Of a stretch of 64,000 nt of DNA, positions 22,242 to 34,271 are shown piece by piece. Source of the DNA: Tipula vernalis (Eukaryota > Arthropoda > Insecta > Diptera > Tipulidae); NCBI GenBank assembly GCA_958295665.1, contig OY282558.1, positions 327,829,106 through 327,893,105 of the forward strand, given 5' to 3'. The stretch's first letter is position 1. The number at the start of each line of letters is the position of its first letter. The notes beneath the pieces are model-generated. The model saw only the letters and a list, made by a program, of their open reading frames with translations. It was not told the origin of the DNA and made no database searches. Both the position numbers and the translations under genes were made by a program.

Positions 22242-23027
22242 TTGAAAGATGATGAGGCGAGGGGACTCATGTAAATCAAGCACCCTTTTCCCAGTTATTC
22301 GAAATTTGCAAAATAAATAAATTTTTTGACGACCAATTTTGAGTATGTACAATGAAACCCTGCTATTTGTATTGCAGACGTATTGCAGGATCGTTTACGT
22401 TGGTCTCAGTAGGAGAAATCGAAAAAAATTGAATATCGTCAATTACAGCGCCATCTATCATGAATCGAAAAAAATGTTTCAGTCAAATCCTACGTATTTT
22501 TTTTTAGCCATAGAATCCGAATCTACAATAAAAAATAGGGGTTCATGTTTTAGTTTCAAAGTTATCCCCCGCCCCACCTACAAGGAGGAGGGGGGGGTAC
22601 TAATTTTAACACTAATGTATTTCCCCCACGGAATAATTAAATTTTGATCCTGACTATTTTTTTCGTAGAGTGCTTATTTTACGAGATATTTGAGTGTATC
22701 AGGTTAAAAAAATCACCCGGTATATGGGGGTAAACCAAAATTTCAATGTGATGACGCGCGTCACGGAATTGACGTATTTTCGAAATTTATGTGATTAAAG
22801 CAATATCTTTTGTTAAATATAAATGTAATGTAATGTTTTAAAAACTGTAAAAATCAAACCAAGTTCAATAAAAATTTGTGGATTGGAAAAAAAATTAAAA
22901 CAACAAATTATTAATATGTATTTTAATTAAATAGTGATGAACTTGATCAAACATGCCGCACGCCATATTGATTTAAAACTATAAAATAAAAATAAAAACG
23001 TTCAAAAAGTTTTTTTTTTCTCAACAG

Positions 23028-23173
23028 CCCTATTATGATTGTCGAGTCGATCGACAATTGACACGCCTCTGTGTTGCCTGTTCCTTTTTCGTATTGTTTT
23101 TATTAAATGAAAAAACGAAAATGCAATACAGAGTCGGGTCGATTGTCGATCGACTCTTGAATCATAATAGAGG
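23028..23173. mobile_element. Short MITE with GTCGATCGAC arms
   Basis: The ends CCCTATTATGATTGTCGAGT and AATCATAATAGAGG are inverted repeats, with internal GTCGATCGAC palindromes. About 146 bp, non-coding. No clear target duplication. Confidence 0.6.
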
Positions 23174-23300
23174 TGATTATTTAAAATATTGCGTACATTT
23201 TTTGAATTTATATGCTGTATAACCTATGCAATCCTAGAAAAATGCATAGTCCTAGAAAAGTGCAAAGATCAGGCTGAAAAATGTTTAGGCTTGCGAGTTA

Positions 23301-23916
23301 AGGTGCTATTCCACTTGACTGAATTGACTGATAGTAAAATTAAAGGAAGACAAAAATATACATTTGCTGGATGGGCGAATGAAACAAAAACCCTACTCAA
23401 TCAAAAAACATTTGTGTCTGTAGTAGTGTGACTGCAATAAAAAGTATCAAATTGAGGACATTTTATAGCAGTCACACTAACACACATGCATAAAATTCGC
23501 AATATAATGAGAAATATTTCCCGCACACTAATTATTTTATGGTTATTATATTTTTATACCGCTTCTCCTTAAATTTTTACTTTAAAAAGTAAAACTAAAA
23601 AACACATGACGTTTTTTTGGTAGAGATTTTTTTAATTTTTACGGAAAATATACTAAAAAAGACAATTCTGATATGAGTATTAATAATATTTAGTTTTTTA
23701 GATAATTTTGAGATGTATAACTAACCGAATAAATAGTAATATTTAGTTTTTGTTAATAATTATTGATTATGTTTTTGTATGCTGTCAAAATTTCTCCTGA
23801 AAATTTTGCTATAAACAAAAAAAAACTTTGTCTCTGTCTATTACATAGAGTTTCGAACTTTTTTCTCGTTTCCTCTTTTTTTACTATCAGTCAATTTTTC
23901 TAGTGGAATAGCACCT
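23301..23916. mobile_element. MITE with TTA target duplication
   Basis: The ends AGGTGCTATTCCAC and GTGGAATAGCACCT are flanked by TTA (23298-23300 and 23917-23919). The arms share TTGACTGATAGTAAAA in inverted form. The TWA duplication points to PIF/Harbinger, although a TTAA target with one change is also possible. The open frame at 23189-23431 only reflects the arm. Confidence 0.65.
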
Positions 23917-23919
23917 TTA

Positions 23920-24689
23920 TGGGACTTCAAAGTTTCCAAGTGACCGGAAAGTAATTTGATTTAATACGTGATTTGAATCGTCAATATTTCAAAATAAATT
24001 ATATCTAGTATAAGCTTTTGTTAATAGCATGACATACCCATTTCTCTGACGTTGAAATTTCTCTGACGTTTTATTGACATTTTGTGACATTTTAATGATT
24101 GAAATTTCAACGGTATTATTTCTGAGCAATAAATTGTCTTGGTATAAGGTCATATATAAATCTTAATAGCAAATTATTATGAACGCCTTTAAAATAATAT
24201 CACGCCGTTAGGATGGAGCAAGTTTAGGAGAAAGGAGCTGGGAATTATATAAAATGAAATGATATGTGACAAAAGATAATTAATAACATTAATTTTGATA
24301 TTGTATTGTTTGTGTTTTATAATTTTGTATTCTCGAATGGTCCACAGTGATGCCAAAATGCTGCAAAGATGCTCTCTAAACGAAGTAATTTAAATTCTTA
24401 AGAGTTTTCAACAGTATACTAGAGATGCATAACTGGATCTAACTGTTAAAGATCGAAGATGAAAATACGTCCCAGTTCTAAATAATCTAACAAGGGAACC
24501 TTTTGAACTGTGAAATTCAAAAAAATTATAAAAATATTCTAAGTTGTAGTCCTCTGTGAGACATTAACGAAACCGTTTTTTATCGGCAACCAAGCCCCCT
24601 TTTTAGGGGTTAGAACCATTTGACTTGAATGAAATCTACACCAAAAAAAAAAAAAAAAAAAAGATCAAATTATGAAGCTGGTTCAGTTG
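23920..24689. other. Non-coding, nothing recognised
   Basis: AT-rich, with a 19-nt poly-A run near 24643-24661. The adenine run lies next to the Penelope-like fragment. No domain or terminal repeat identified. Confidence 0.3.
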
Positions 24690-25065
24690 TCTCCTGGTCC
24701 CAGGAAACAAACAACGAAAAATCGACATTTTGAACGACATAAGTATTTTCAATATGATTCAAAAATATATTGGCAAAGTTCAGGATAAAGAAGATAGAAT
24801 TTCTCTTTATGCTTAAAATAATTTTGACGTGTAATTTCATCCAATAATGCGATAAGCTCAAAAGCTGCCAATAATGTTTCTTCTATAGGAACGTTTCAAT
24901 ACATGTTGGTAACATCGAAATATGCTAGCTTTGCATTCCTTGGTAAGTTAACTTCCTCAATTTTGTTCACCAGTTCTGAATTATTCATGACGGAAATCTC
25001 ATTGGCACATCCACCTTATGAATCTTGAGCATGGCTCGGATTAACGCGATTGTTGGCTTATTTAT
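24690..25065 (-). pseudogene. Penelope-like reverse transcriptase fragment
   Basis: The minus-strand translation gives ALIRAMLKIHKVDVPMRF (the PKIHK-type motif of Penelope-like elements), then after a frame change ELVNKIEEVNLPRNAKLAYF and YFDVTNMY, stop, NVPIEETLLAAFEL (the catalytic FDV...NVP motif). The rest of the enzyme and the GIY-YIG nuclease are not found; the sequence upstream (25066-25600) is too decayed to read. Dead fragment. A second Penelope-like fragment lies at 57650-58313. Confidence 0.65.
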
Positions 25066-25790
25066 TAGATAAAAATATTACAACGAATCAGTTGGCTAAG
25101 AAGGAAATTTTTGAAAGGAAACATTTTTGAAAAATTTTTGTTTTAAATAATTATTCACATACTAAAATAAAAAACTCCTCAAATCCGCTTGGCATTGGTC
25201 ATCTCCGCGCAAGAATGACAAGAAATTATGTAGCAACCTTTTGTTATCAAAATCGTATTTAATAAAAATCTAATGGTGTCTTTTGAGGGTTCCTTGTGTT
25301 TTTCGAGGTTGTTTTTTTGAGATTTTTTATTGTTGAGATTTCGAGGTGCTCCCACTAGCTACACAATTTGTAAAATCCAGAACTTATTCGTTGAATTCCG
25401 AATTTTAACTTACTACCAAATATTACAAATGGTTTCTTGGATTTTTAGCAATTTTTCGTTTCCCAAAAATTTGTTTCCTAAATTATTATTTAATTTAAAA
25501 TTTGTTAAAATGTTTACCAATCAGTTTCTAATATTACTATGGGTTTCCTCTTCTAATTTTAAAATTCCGCTTTCTATTGAGGATTTAGAAATTTTTTGAA
25601 AATGTACACGGCGTATCATATACATTATGCTATTGTGTGCCATCAAATATTTTTATTGTATTAGTGTGTTTTCTCATGATGTTAAGTATCAAAAATAAGC
25701 TAAGCGGGTGAAATTGGTTCAACTTTTTGTTGCTTGCTCTAAGTGCTAACAAAAAATAGGAACTTCAATAAAGCGTTTTTTTATATAATA
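25066..25790. other. Decayed AT-rich sequence
   Basis: Possibly the decayed 5' portion of the Penelope-like fragment. The frame at 25330-25599 has no recognisable motif and is phenylalanine/asparagine-rich, as expected for random AT-rich sequence. Confidence 0.25.
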
Positions 25791-25793
25791 TTA

Positions 25794-27660
25794 TTAATAT
25801 AGGTTTGACGAGTTTATTAATGAGAAATGTTCCTCAGTAGGTTCAAACGTAACCGAATTTATATTTTTATTGCGCATCGCTGATTTAAAAATGCATAATG
25901 CGTTTAAGCAGCCTTCACCAATACGGTTCCTTTTTTTTTTTAATTTTAATGTCCGTGACCATTGAGAATATACTCTCTGCATCCGCATTGGAATATGGCA
26001 GAGTCAATATAAACTTGGCGGTTTTGGATAAATTAGGAAATACGTAATCCGCATTTATTGCCTTCTTCATCGATATCTCATTCCAAAATTCTTCAACTGA
26101 AAGAACTAGCAGCTTGTTTTTCACATTATCTGAAAGTTCGATTGGTAGATCAGCCCATTCATCTTCCAGGCGAAACTTATCACAAACATGCTCTATAAAT
26201 TCATGTAGACCGGAGAGTGTTTTCGAAAATTTTCTATTTGAAGCATCCAGAGTCACTTCTGGATTTAAAAATTCAACGGTTTTAAAAAATTCATTATTTA
26301 GAGGACATTTTTGGATGATCTTATAAATACATCTCTCTGCGAATTTACTGCAATTATATCTTATAGTCAATTTTTGGTCATCTGATAAGTAACTAGGGCT
26401 ATTGATAGGTTGTTCTGTGTTTTAATAATCGGTGAATGCGGTGCCACCATTAAATTCTCCAATATCAAGCTTAGTTTGAGTATTGACTACTTAGTTTGAG
26501 TATTGACTACCGTTACTTTGAAAAAGAGCATTAAATCTATTGAAATAGTGTAGAATATTTTCTAAAAACTACAAATATGCTTTCATTTCGGATTTTTCAA
26601 AATGTTGTAAAATCTGGGCGGCTTTCTTCCGTTTGGTAAAATTTTGTTCATAAATGAAAAAGTGGTTTAAAACATTCCAATTTTTTAAAATATTTGCGAT
26701 ACATGAATGCATAGAAAGCCATCTAGTCGATCCTGGTGAAATAATTTTTCGTTTTACGATTTCAAAATATTCTTGAAACTCCGACAATACAGCTGCACTT
26801 TTGGGACTTTCCGAAACATATGTTCCTATATCTCCCAGAAAAATTTCAATTTCAGACGGTAAAAATTCGATGGCCGATTTGACTACTAATGATGAAGAAT
26901 GGCAAATGCATTTAAATAAAATGAATGGATGGTTGATATCGTTCTGTAGCATTGTGTAAAAGGAGTTCTTACAGCCAATCATTACTGCAGCAGTGTCAGA
27001 GGCCATTCCAATAATATTTTGCAGTGGAATGTTCCGATTTTCAAGACAGCTTTTGAAATGATTATATAAAGTTTTAGCGGTGCAATCTGTAGCATTAATG
27101 TTAATTAATTGCAGCAATTGTGTGTTGACTTTATTATTATCTACGTAACGGACGAGAACACAAAGATTTTTTTTGTTGCTTAAGTCCGTAGATTCATCGA
27201 CAAATATTGAAAAGTTGTTTTTGTTTAAAACCTTATTTAAATGTTCGTTTTCCACTTTACACAGCACATTTTCTATCACTTTCGTACACTTTGTACGCCC
27301 TAAATGGATGTCTTTGGCAATTTTTGAATCTATGAATATATTTTTTAAGAGCGGAACCAGTGAATCTACTATTTGTAAGGATATGTTGTTTTCTGCCATA
27401 AAGGCGGCAATTTTAATTTCAGCTAATTTTAATTTTTTTTTGATGATTATTTACGACGAAAAAGTTGCTTGCCGATGGAGTTTGCAACGTATTTTTTAAA
27501 TTAATTTTATGCTTCTCGCCGAAATGATGACGCTTAATTTCTGTGCTACCACAGATAATATTTGATTTGCAGGCCTTGCAAAAAGCTTTCGTCCGGTCAT
27601 TTTTAACTGGTAGTAGCCAAGTTTTGAATTCATTGTTTTGAAGCCATGTTTCCTGAAAAT
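25794..27660 (-). pseudogene. hAT-like transposase with BED finger (frameshifted)
   Basis: The reading order on the minus strand is complete. A BED-type zinc finger lies at about 27510-27640 (FCKACKSNIICGSTEIKRHH, two Cys and the His cluster). The transposase core lies at 26569-27399 (FVDESTDLSNKKNLCVLVRY, IIGMASDTAAVMIG, SPGSTRWLSMHS). The C-terminal hAT dimerisation region lies at about 25915-26370 (ILTLPYSNADAESIFSM). Several frame changes separate the parts (between the BED finger and the core, at about 26370-26569, and near 25950), so it is a pseudogene of roughly 600 codons. It resembles the DUF4371/ZMYM-like branch of hAT proteins that is often domesticated in animals, but the breaks argue against a host role here. 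Confidence 0.8.
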
Positions 27661-27898
27661 ATTTTGTTTTTTAATGGCTTCTTTTCCTTTGTAATTTTTT
27701 TTTTTTTTGGCGTTTTGTAGACATCTTCATCATCTAACACAGATTCTGCCTTTGAAAAGAGTTCTTGGTCATCACTTACTGCTGATTACATTGTTTTAAA
27801 TAAACTTAAAATAGTGAATTTTTTTATCGAACGCGTTGTCTAAAATAATTATGAACACAGAAATACAAAGCAAAATCCATTTCACATTTTGACAGTAT

Positions 27899-28570
27899 AG
27901 CCTGAATTCCATTGCGAATAAAAGTTTGTCAGTCAAAATAAAGAGAGATAAAAATGAATCGGTGGTTGTGTGAAAGAAACACAAAACGAAGTCAGTCAAG
28001 ATTTTACTTACATCAAATGTGTGTTTGTGTTAGTGGATCGCCATAATTATGGTCAAAAATTATTAAAATCGAAGTCATTTTATGGTTATTTAACTAATAT
28101 ACGCCCACAAATTTTGTGTACGAACGCAAATTTTTTTTCCGCACACTAAGTTAATTAAAAGTTTGTTATTTTTATGGAAAGTGTTATAATTTTTTTTGGT
28201 GGTTGCTTCTAAAATAGCTGTGATAATAAAAAAATATAAAGTTTGCGTACAGTTAAATTGTGATAAATTGGGATCAATTTTGATAATATCGCTAAATACT
28301 ATTATTGGCAATTTAATAAAGTAATCGTTTTTTTTTTTAAATAATTTATTGGTGATGAAAAAGCCAAATTAAAACTCCAAGTGATAACCAAAAATTTATT
28401 ATTTTTATTTTTTATTTTTTGCTGTCGCTGTCATAATTTATCAAGATATTTGTGCTATAAAAAAAATAAAAAAAACATGCTTTATCTTTGTCACTCCAAT
28501 GGATTTTTTTTTGTTGTCTTCTTTCGACTTGAAGTCAGTTCAGTCAATTATTCACAGTGGAATTCAGGCT
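27899..28570. mobile_element. MITE with AGCCTGAATTCC ends
   Basis: The ends AGCCTGAATTCCATTG and the complement CAGTGGAATTCAGGCT, with inner TCAGTC/GACTGA motifs, define about 670 bp. The flanks TAT and TAA are nearly the same, so a diverged TWA-type target is possible. Non-coding; the open frames are arm artefacts. Confidence 0.6.
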
Positions 28571-28591
28571 TAAACCGTAGTTAATTTTCCC

Positions 28592-28710
28592 TGTAAGCAT
28601 TTCGCTACTTTTTCTTGGTGAACTGCTATACTCATAAAATATATCCATCCATCAACACAGTAAGCATTACGCTACTGTTTCTTTGGGAATTGCGATACTC
28701 ATAAAATATA
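28592..28710. repeat. Two-copy tandem repeat (~69 bp unit)
   Basis: GTAAGCATTTCGCTACT...CTATACTCATAAAATATA is followed directly by a diverged second copy (GTAAGCATTACGCTACTG...CGATACTCATAAAATATA). Confidence 0.6.
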
Positions 28711-29470
28711 GTTAGCAAACAATTTTATTTGTAAAAAACAAATTTATTTAGTTCATAAAAATGAAATATAATTAGATAGTTTATATATTTGCTACAAAAA
28801 GTTGAAAGTATTAAAAATCCCGCATTTTAGGAAGTTTTTCCCGTTTTCCCGTTTGAACAGAAAATTCCCGCAAACGGGAAAATATCCCGCAATCTGGCAA
28901 CACTATCTCTCTTTTTCGTGTCATTTTATCTCTCTTATTTGCATCATGTTAAACAAAAAACTTAAAGAAACGCCCATTAGACACTGTCAAATTTGCGTAT
29001 TTTTTTGTTTTTTGTTTAATATGGCAAAAGGTTTTTTTGTTTAACATCGGATAAGAGGGATAATGTGAAAAATATAACAAGTAAATTAGTGATTTTAACT
29101 TTTAGTGTTAATCAAAGCAGGAAAGGGAGTATGTATGTCGTGTAATTTTTCTAACTTAAAATTATTAATAAAATTATAGTTTATAAATATTTTTCTGACT
29201 TATTTGCCTTTTTTTAACTAATATTTGTTTATCTTTAAATCATTATTCAAGTAACAATTTTATTAGTTTTAAATTTTGCAGAAAATTACTGGAAATAAAA
29301 ATATGTACAACCTTTCGTACGCATGAGATGACACTGAATTGTTTTTTTTTATATTTCAAATGTTTATTCTCTGTTTTTCTCTATTCTTTGGACACCAATA
29401 CAATTTACCCATACTATTGCCTTCCGGTAATTCTCAACTCAATCCTCAAATTGCGACCAAAATCGCTGTC
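28711..29470. other. Non-coding, nothing recognised
   Basis: AT-rich intergenic or intronic sequence. The short frames at 28802-29044 and 29328-29525 show no domain. Confidence 0.3.
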
Positions 29471-29473
29471 CAG

Positions 29474-29612
29474 GGGTGCTATTCTTGAAACAATAGGAAA
29501 ATTTTCGTATTGCGAATTAGTGTAAAAGTATTGTGAAAATCCTAGTTTTCGTAATACTTTTACACTAACTCGTAATACGAAAATTTTCTTAATGGTTCAA
29601 GAATAGCACCCC
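29474..29612. mobile_element. Compact Harbinger-like MITE (CAG target)
   Basis: A 139-bp near-perfect palindrome, GGGTGCTATTCTTGAAAC ... GGTTCAAGAATAGCACCC, with TTAGTGTAAAAGTATT and its complement inside, flanked by CAG at 29471-29473 and 29613-29615. It is the minimal form of the element whose ends bound 12309-17574. Confidence 0.85.
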
Positions 29613-29615
29613 AGA

Positions 29616-30333
29616 TAACTAAATAATATTAAACCTTACCGCTAAAATAAAAAAAAAAACAATTTGCAAAATTTTGTTAAAAATCATATTTGTTTATTAT
29701 GTGTTGCAATACACTTCAAAAACCTAAAAATTATTTATTCCTTAAAATGATTTTAATCTTAATTTTAAGAACTTAAGCTTAGTTTGTCTAAATTAATACG
29801 AAATATGTAATTAAGGAAAGTTAAAATTTTTTCACATGCAAAGATTTTTTTCAAAATTTGATTGCAATTCTAAACATAAAAAATAGTTTACCGTTTTAAA
29901 TGTTATAAAATATTGATTAAAAAGGAAATGTTGCCGGTGGCGATCTAATAAAATATCAAAATAAAACTACGCCCTGCATTTAAGAGAACAGGACTACTGT
30001 TAGCATTTAAATATAACGCATTGAAACCGTTAATAAAGATAAATATTTCAACTATAGTTACTGGTTGTTAGTAATTTTAATTTAGTATTTTAAAAATATA
30101 CTTCTCTGGTACTTAAACCTATTAAATTTTAGACTTGGTGGGTTAAACTTAACTAAAACTAAGAAAATATTTTTAAAATTTTTTTGGAATTACCTCGCTA
30201 TAATCATTTTGAATATTTAAAAAAAAAAAATTAACTTGAATTCATTAATAGTGACGTTTCATTTTATTTTATTGTTTTACTGTTAAAATTTTAACAATTG
30301 AACTGGACACAAAATAATAAAAGTAGATTTTAA
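29616..30333. other. Non-coding, nothing recognised
   Basis: Very AT-rich, with no open frame of note, no terminal repeats and no RNA gene recognised. Confidence 0.3.
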
Positions 30334-30574
30334 GGCAGTGATACATGTACGATTTTTGCCTTTAAGGCAATAAAAAAAGTCGCATCAAGTAGGTGATATT
30401 AAATCCCTTTAAGGCAAAAATAGAAAATTGAACATGGTTCAATTTTGTATAAGGCAAATTTTTTGTGCCTTTCGGGCAAAATTACATAACCTTAAAAAAG
30501 TGACAGCTATTTCAACTAATCAGCGCGCTGTATTTTTTTACCTTAAAGGACAATTTTTTCCATGTATCACTGCC
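30334..30574. mobile_element. TTAA-target MITE, copy 1
   Basis: The ends GGCAGTGATACATGTACG and CCATGTATCACTGCC are flanked by TTAA (30330-30333 and 30575-30578). A TTAA target is typical of piggyBac or Kolobok elements. 241 bp, non-coding. Confidence 0.75.
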
Positions 30575-30601
30575 TTAATACCAAGTTTTTACGTCTATTA
30601 A

Positions 30602-30814
30602 GGCAGTGATACATGCACAAGTTTTGCGTTTAAGGCATTAAAATTCAGAATGCTGATTGGTTGAAATAACTGTCACTTTTTTTTAATGCTATGTAAAAAT
30701 TTGCTGAATACAATGTTCAATTTTCTATTTTTGCCTTAAAGACATTTAAAATGGTTAATTTGATGCGGCTATTTTTATTGCCTTAAAGGTAAAAATTGTA
30801 CATGTATCATTGCC
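30602..30814. mobile_element. TTAA-target MITE, copy 2
   Basis: Same family and same ends (GGCAGTGATACATGCAC / CATGTATCATTGCC). The left flank is TTAA (30598-30601) and the right is TTTA, one change away. The interior is inverted relative to copy 1 (GTGACAG...CAATCAGC against GCTGATTGG...CTGTCAC). The two copies are only 27 bp apart. Confidence 0.7.
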
Positions 30815-30818
30815 TTTA

Positions 30819-32349
30819 ATTCGTATAATGAAAATTAGCCAAATAACCAAATTAAAGCAACAGGAACAGTTACACATCTTTTTAAGCCTACGTAGTATGC
30901 TCTTGGCCCAAAACGAAACAAGCGAAACGAAACTGCAAATTTCTCCAAAGCTTTTGTGCATCCAAATTTAAGTAAAGTTAGAGTGAGAAAGATGTCATAT
31001 ATCAGGTTATAAATTAAATTGATGATACATCGTCGGCGGAAAATGCCAATTGTTTAAGATCACTTTTTTCAATTTTTCGTTCTTCATACCAAACGAATAA
31101 GAAGGAAATATTGCATCGATTATAGTTTGTAAAAAATTCAAAAGTAAATTAGTGTTTGCTTATTGGCAATAGGGGAGTGAGATATAACTTTTAGTTTTTT
31201 AATAATTGTTGAAATGTCGGAAATTAGGCTTTGACCCTTTCCACTCGTATGTCGAGTTATGCTGGAATGTTTTTGACAAATACTAATCGTATTACATTTT
31301 TTTCATTCGTTTTGAAATTTACTGTTTCTTTCTACTTTTACTTTATTTCGAAGTGTCCAGTTCATTAAAGGATGTGATTTTGTAATAAGTTTGTTTATAA
31401 CATTTTGTTTTTAATTGACAAGTGCTTGCAGCGACATGTTAAATTAATCATCGTCCGCAAAGAGTAAAATCGTAAAGTACCGTAAGTTGTCTTTGGTATA
31501 AATTAGTGTGCAAGGGGATTCTTTCTAGACGGCATGTTTCAAAACTACAAAATTCAAAACGGAATATCACAAAACGACATTAATGATCACGATCATAACG
31601 TATGACGAAAATAGGATTCTAAAATGATTTTCGGATAAAAATTAGTTATTTTTTAACCGATTACGATGAAATTTAATATTAACGATGTCTTATAAGTGAG
31701 ATGGTAAAATGATTTCCAGATGAATTTCCGATTATGGCCATAGAAAATTCCTTCCCTAAAGAGTGTGTCCGAATTCTGTGATAAATATTTTCTCACCATA
31801 AAATGTTCCCCTTTATTATAGTGAAGTAGTAAAATTTTCGATCAGTTCTCTTGACGATTGTACAAGTAGGAAAAGCACCTCTTGGGGAAGCTAAAAAAGG
31901 CATCAATTACGCATAAATTGTGACACAGTCATATTAACGTGTTAACAATTGCAACGCAACATTAGAAATTGTACCTCATCCAGTATAATTGTACCTCCAA
32001 TAATCATTTTTCCTATTATCCCAATGGAAATAAATTTTTTAAAAGAGATTACGGCAAGGTTTAAATGGAATTTTATATCATTTAACCTTTGGAGATGAGA
32101 CTTTAACATATTAGAATAGAATAAAATTAGATTTTTTTTTAAATTCTGAACAAAATTCCAGAACTTTCACCATAATCACTTAACAACTAGCCAAGTTCTG
32201 ATTTATATGATATGTATGTCTTTATACAAAATTCTTTTTATTTATGTCTTTTGTACCAAATTTCGTTTTTTACCATCCTCTTTTGTATCATTTGTTGTTT
32301 TGAGATATTCTGTTTTGTCACGCTTCGTCTTGAAATATGTCGTTTCGAC
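30819..32349. other. Non-coding, nothing recognised
   Basis: 1.5 kb without a recognisable gene or terminal repeat. The frame at 30755-30961 overlaps the MITE arm and has no domain. Confidence 0.3.
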
Positions 32350-32352
32350 CAG

Positions 32353-32741
32353 AGGCCCTATTCTAGTAATTTCCGGGGAATAGAATTTTTTTTTACACCA
32401 GTTATTCCCTAGATAATTTCCCCCAATTATTTTATTCCCCACTTCCTAAAAGTGGGGAGTACATTTACAAGGAAAATAACTTTAGTTACACATGTTCGCC
32501 ATGGGATCGCATTAAAACGAGTAAAGATCGACTAAACAATATTTATGATGGTGAAAATATTGCGTGCTGATTGATAAAATCTATTTCCCGTAAACTCTTT
32601 CATAAGATAGGTACGGAAGAAGAAATATGTTTTCCCAACAAATAATTTTCCCAAACACCAGAATACTCTTTGGGATAAAGGGAATAAAACTGTTACAAAA
32701 TGTAAAATTTCTGTTCCCCGGGAATTACCAGAATAGGGCCA
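32353..32741. mobile_element. Harbinger-like foldback MITE (CAG target)
   Basis: The ends AGGCCCTATTCTAGTAATTT and AATTACCAGAATAGGGCCA are flanked by CAG (32350-32352 and 32742-32744). Internal ACCAGAATACTCTTTGGGAT matches the interior of the element at 11852-12305, so both belong to one family. Non-coding. It lies just downstream of the transmembrane exon's stop codon. Confidence 0.78.
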
Positions 32742-32767
32742 CAGGTGTGCAAAATGTTGATTGCATT

Positions 32768-32983
32768 TTATTCCACCGGATTTTCATAATGTACTTGTAA
32801 CGTAGGCTTTTTTTTACATTTGCATCCGTTGTACCCTTTATAAAGTACAAATACCGCAACCGATACAAAAAAAATGATTCCAATAGATCCAATTGTTATA
32901 AGGAAAATTAACAAATCAGATGCTGGAAGCTTGTCCTCTTCTTCAATTAAGCATATCTCGCTACAAAATGTTTCAATGTCTTC
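32768..32983 (-). CDS. Terminal transmembrane exon of an EB-domain protein
   Basis: Minus-strand exon of 216 nt following a strong acceptor (TTTTTCTTCAATTTCAG), in phase 0, ending with TAA at 32768-32770. It encodes 71 residues: a short acidic juxtamembrane part with two cysteines (ETFCSEICLIEEED), one membrane segment (LLIFLITIGSIGIIFFVSVA), then a basic cysteine-containing cytoplasmic tail (GCKCKKKP) ending HYENPVE. This is a type I single-pass C-terminus. The EB exon at 48784-48908 ends in phase 0 on the same strand, so the two are compatible as neighbours across a 15.8-kb intron. The joining is inferred and needs transcript support. The acidic end NPVE could be a sorting or adaptor motif, but that is speculative. 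Confidence 0.72.
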   Translation of the reverse strand, partial: EDIETFCSEICLIEEEDKLPASDLLIFLITIGSIGIIFFVSVAVFVLYKGYNGCKCKKKPTLQVHYENPVE

Positions 32984-34196
32984 CTGAAATTGAAGAAAAA
33001 TTAATTGATTTGAAATTTGGCAATACACAAACTATATAGTGGACTTCGGTTGTATAATGGTCACAAAATGAAATAAATTAGACTAGTTTTTAAAATGAAT
33101 AAATACACTCACGGGCAAAAATATTACATTTTTGTTTGCTATAAAAAAATTCGCTATGTGTACTTTTATAATCAAGCAATTTTGTAATGTCCTGTTTTCC
33201 CATTCAAAACCGTAATTCTCGTCCGTGAGAGAAGTCGGGGCCCAATTTCCGCTTCGTCTAACGTTTTGGAACTTAAGTTAACTTGACTGTCAATTATTGC
33301 TCTCAGTGTCCGGTACATTTTGTATCATCGCTCTGGTGTATGTCAAACAGAGAACTGGTTAATTCCCAATATTCTACAAACTTCTTCTGTTTGCAATTTT
33401 GGGATCGAAATTCGATTCCGGTAACCTTTGTAAATAATACTAATACAACTTAAAAATGCAAAATCTAACACGATTACACTACTCTCAAAAGGTAACTGTT
33501 TAATAATTAAATTCTTTGAAGTACTCTAATGACCGGTTGCAGAAAAAAGGGCCAACCGATTTTGTTTAAATAAGTATTTAACTGAAAGACACGGTATGTG
33601 GTCAGTTCCATGATTCTTGAGGAAAGAGAACAAATCACGTAAAAATAAAAAAAGTTTAGTTATAGTGAATACTCTCCTAACGCGTAAGGTAAAAAACATA
33701 TTATCTTTCATTTCTCGGACCTGTATTGCCTTCTGAAACCAGGTTAGGTTTTTGAAAATTGGAGGATATACTTGAGCAACACTAATATAAACAGTATGTT
33801 TAGCCCTGCAACTATTTGATACAAAATGACGCTCAAACTGTGTATGATAATTATGTACAATGTTGCCAAGTTACACATAAACAATTTTATTTCGATACCT
33901 TCATAATGGGGCTTTTAAAATTCCGGGTACATTTTGTAGAGTATCTACAAAACCTAAGAATTATTAAACAATGTAAACAAAAGCCGATCGTTGCAAGGTT
34001 GCTTGGTAAAATAAAGCAAATTTAACGTAAAGCCCGAGGCGCATAACATTCGTTTCAGCTCGGGCTGTTTCGTTTTCAATACATTTTCTTAATACATACG
34101 GTTCGTCTTACAAATAAAACACCATTTTAATTTCGATTTAAAAAACAAAACAAAAATAAAAATTTAAAACAAAATAATGCTGAACGGAACAGATTA
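32984..34196 (-). other. Intronic sequence, nothing further recognised
   Basis: Start of the proposed long intron. A small hairpin (AGCCCGAG ... CTCGGGCT, 34030-34065) and a Tc1-like CACTCACGGGCAAAAATAT near 33107 are the only structures noticed. Confidence 0.3.
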
Positions 34197-34271
34197 CCAA
34201 ATACACTTAAACACTTAATAGTATATATAAAAGCAAAAACATCCACTTGGATTATTACTGTTACAAAATCG

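Larger units (their letters stand above)
20814..22720 (+). mobile_element. Mariner-like element with TA target duplication
   Basis: The inverted ends CCGGGTGATTTTTTAACCTG and their complement extend over about 110 bp with few differences, including TAATTATTCCGTGGGGGAAT. TA flanks both sides (20812-20813 and 22721-22722). The transposase between them is on the plus strand but broken, and it is interrupted at 21622-22021 by a smaller element. Total length about 1.9 kb, slightly long for the family because of that insertion. Confidence 0.85.
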
